Below are positions 62,919 to 64,000 of a DNA stretch of 64,000 nt, one piece after another. The stretch covers positions 1,550,001 through 1,614,000 of the forward strand of contig NZ_CP049257.1 of assembly GCF_011046535.1 (NCBI RefSeq), read 5' to 3'. The stretch is from Nocardioides anomalus. GTDB lineage: Bacteria > Actinomycetota > Actinomycetes > Propionibacteriales > Nocardioidaceae. The first letter of the stretch is position 1, and every line of letters begins with the position of its first letter. The translations under genes and the position numbers were made by a program. The notes beneath the pieces were generated by a model. The model had not been told where the DNA came from. It was given only the letters and a program-made list of their open reading frames with translations, and did no database searches.

Positions 62919-63781
62919 GCCGGGCACCCGTTGGCCTGCTCGAGCGCGGCCAGGTTCTCGCGCATCAGGGAAAGGTAGTCCTCCTGCGAGGTCTCGTCGC
63001 TCAGCCCCTCGATGGGGTCCAGGACCTCGGTGGTGATGCCCATGTCCTTGGCCAGCTGCGCGGTCAGCCGCGGGCTGACCAGGCGCTCGGAGAACACCGT
63101 GGTGATGCCGTCGCTGCGGATCAGGTCCTGGAGGCGGGCCAGGTCGGCGGGCGTGGGCTCGGCCTCGGGGGAGAGGCCGGCGATGCCCTCGATCTGCAGG
63201 CCGTACTTCGCCAAGTAGCCGAACGCGTCGTGCGAGACCACGATCGTGTCGCGCTCGCACCCGCGCAGCCCGTCGGCGTACGCCCCGTCGAGGTCGCGGA
63301 GCTCGCCCACCAGCCGGTCGGCGTTGGCCCGGAAGGTGTCGGCGTGGTCGGGGTCGAGGTCGGCCAGCTCGTCGGCCACCGCCTCGGTGAGGGTGGCCAT
63401 CCGGGCGGGGTCCTGCCAGAAGTGCGGGTCGTCGCCCTCGAGGTCCACCACGTCGGCCACGTCCAGGACGTCGCCGGTCGCCACCTGCGCCACCGCGTCG
63501 TCCACGGTCGGCTGGAAGCCGTGCTCGACCAGCACCAGCTCGGCGTCGGCCACGTCGGCGGTGGTCTTGATGTCCAGCTCGAGGTCGTGCGGCTCCTTGC
63601 CGGCCTGGGTCAGGTTGGTCACCGCGACGTGGTCGCCGCCGACCTCCTGGGCCACGAAGGCCAGCGGGTAGAACGCGGCCGCGACGCCGACCTTGCCGCT
63701 CGCCGTCGCGCTGTCCTCTCTGAAGGCCGCGCAGCCCGTCGTCGAGACCAGGACCAGGGCGAGGAGGGGGGCGATCCGCAT
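62915..63781 (-). CDS. znuA: Zinc ABC transporter substrate-binding lipoprotein ZnuA
   Basis: This 288-residue binding protein has a short signal peptide and lipobox VSTTGC. It also has the zinc ligands of cluster A-I proteins: one His in GGDHVAVTNL, His in KEPHDLELDIKTT, His in DPHFWQDPARMATL, and the later VVSHDAFGYLAKYGL. A conserved Asp/Glu region is near the C-terminus. ATG 63781 was chosen over GTG 63796 or 63799 because a -10 (GAGAAT) lies 7 bases upstream and a -35 (TTGAAA) 18 bases further. Both Zur boxes cover this promoter. Confidence 0.93.
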   Translation of the reverse strand: MRIAPLLALVLVSTTGCAAFREDSATASGKVGVAAAFYPLAFVAQEVGGDHVAVTNLTQAGKEPHDLELDIKTTADVADAELVLVEHGFQPTVDDAVAQVATGDVLDVADVVDLEGDDPHFWQDPARMATLTEAVADELADLDPDHADTFRANADRLVGELRDLDGAYADGLRGCERDTIVVSHDAFGYLAKYGLQIEGIAGLSPEAEPTPADLARLQDLIRSDGITTVFSERLVSPRLTAQLAKDMGITTEVLDPIEGLSDETSQEDYLSLMRENLAALEQANGCPA

Positions 63782-63795
63782 GAGAACGATTCTCA
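63781..63795. promoter_or_regulatory. Zur box 1, over the znuA -10 and start codon
   Basis: TGAGAACGATTCTCA has perfect 6-bp arms and fits the actinobacterial Zur consensus (TGAAAATGATTTTCA). It covers the -10 element and the first base of the ATG. Confidence 0.88.
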
Positions 63796-63818
63796 CCACA
63801 AGTGAGAACCATTTTCAA
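63789..63818 (-). promoter_or_regulatory. znuA promoter (leaderless type)
   Basis: On the minus strand, TTGAAA (63818-63813) and GAGAAT (63794-63789) are 18 bases apart, and ATG 63781 follows 7 bases later. Confidence 0.55.
63803..63817. promoter_or_regulatory. Zur box 2, over the znuA -35 region
   Basis: TGAGAACCATTTTCA has near-perfect arms and lies 22 bases from box 1. It overlaps the -35 (TTGAAA on the minus strand, 63818-63813). Two boxes suggest cooperative binding. Confidence 0.82.
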
Positions 63819-63844
63819 GTCGACACCGCCCCCGAGGTCCTCGC

Positions 63845-63850
63845 TAGGGT
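63845..63850 (+). promoter_or_regulatory. -10 element for the last gene (leaderless type)
   Basis: TAGGGT lies 6 bases before GTG 63857. The region between this box and the znuA -35 is only about 27 bases, so Zur bound at box 2 could also affect this promoter. Confidence 0.45.
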
Positions 63851-63856
63851 CGGGGG

Positions 63857-64000
63857 GTGCTGGTGGTGAGCCGCTTCCGCGTCCCGGTCGGCGAGGGCGA
63901 GACGTTCCGCGCGGAGCTGGCGGGGGCGCACGCGGTGCTGGCCGAGCGGCCCGGCTACGTCGACGGCCACGTCGGCCGCAACCTGGACGAGCCCGAGCTG
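63857..64000 (+). CDS. Antibiotic biosynthesis monooxygenase (ABM) domain protein, N-terminal part (cut by window edge)
   Basis: The visible 48 residues begin LVVSRFRVPVGEGETFRAEL and continue to ERPGYVDGHVGRN, the first half of a ferredoxin-like ABM domain of about 95 residues. It is divergent from znuA, and the window ends inside the gene. Similar short ABM proteins are frequent in actinobacteria and their substrates are mostly unknown. Confidence 0.75.
   Translation, partial: MLVVSRFRVPVGEGETFRAELAGAHAVLAERPGYVDGHVGRNLDEPEL

Overview
The window is GC-rich (>70 %) chromosomal DNA of an actinobacterium. Gene content and order (holA, rpsT, lepA, hemW, hrcA, dnaJ, rsmE, phoH, ybeY, CNNM/CBS protein, era, leuA, recO, uppS, zur), GTG starts, 4-base GTGA/ATGA gene overlaps and many leaderless-looking promoters fit Nocardioides or a close relative in the Propionibacteriales. 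This is an inference from the sequence, not a database result. I saw no rRNA, tRNA, CRISPR array, insertion sequence or prophage. No stretch over 300 bases lacks a gene; the longest gap, after the acyl-CoA ligase at about 17.3-17.5 kb, holds a very large inverted repeat.

Layout. 0-7.2 kb: end of holA, rpsT, a kinase-like gene with a decayed tandem copy, a NarL-type two-component pair, a TMEM175-like channel, lepA. 7.4-15.4 kb: accessory block with a coiled-coil protein, O-antigen-ligase-like protein, Wzz-like protein, glycosyltransferase, phosphoglycosyl-transferase-like protein, streptomycin-kinase-like protein and MOSC protein. 15.4-19.7 kb: acyl-CoA ligase, secreted dioxygenase-like lipoprotein, hemW. 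19.7-26 kb: TM2 protein, DUF3097, MBL hydrolase, iron-box-controlled DUF2470 protein, CIRCE-hrcA-dnaJ-rsmE. 26-31 kb: mostly secreted proteins, including a copper-monooxygenase-like lipoprotein. 31-39.4 kb: phoH-ybeY-CNNM-CDA-like-DUF6226, a probable 10-methyl fatty acid pair, a flavin reductase and era. 39.4-49 kb: small accessory genes (SnoaL-like, LysR, two septum-formation lipoproteins, nitronate monooxygenase, Nramp, ferritin-like, large secreted protein). 49-64 kb: leuA with an attenuator-like leader, penicillin acylase, two membrane PAS histidine kinases, hydrolase, recO, uppS, and the Zur-controlled znuA-znuC-znuB-zur operon.

How it works together. Regulation is unusually readable: CIRCE on the hrcA promoter, a DtxR/IdeR-type box before the DUF2470 gene, two Zur boxes over the znuA promoter, a palindrome over the acyl-CoA ligase promoter, and a Leu-codon leader plus hairpin before leuA. 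Many genes have a -10 element (TAnnnT) 6-9 bases before the start codon. Several loci look degenerate: a phosphotransferase copy without its catalytic loop, a Wzz/BY-kinase-like protein without Walker A, a phosphoglycosyl transferase without its catalytic Glu, a deaminase-like protein without zinc motifs, and a flavodoxin-like gene frameshifted just after its start.
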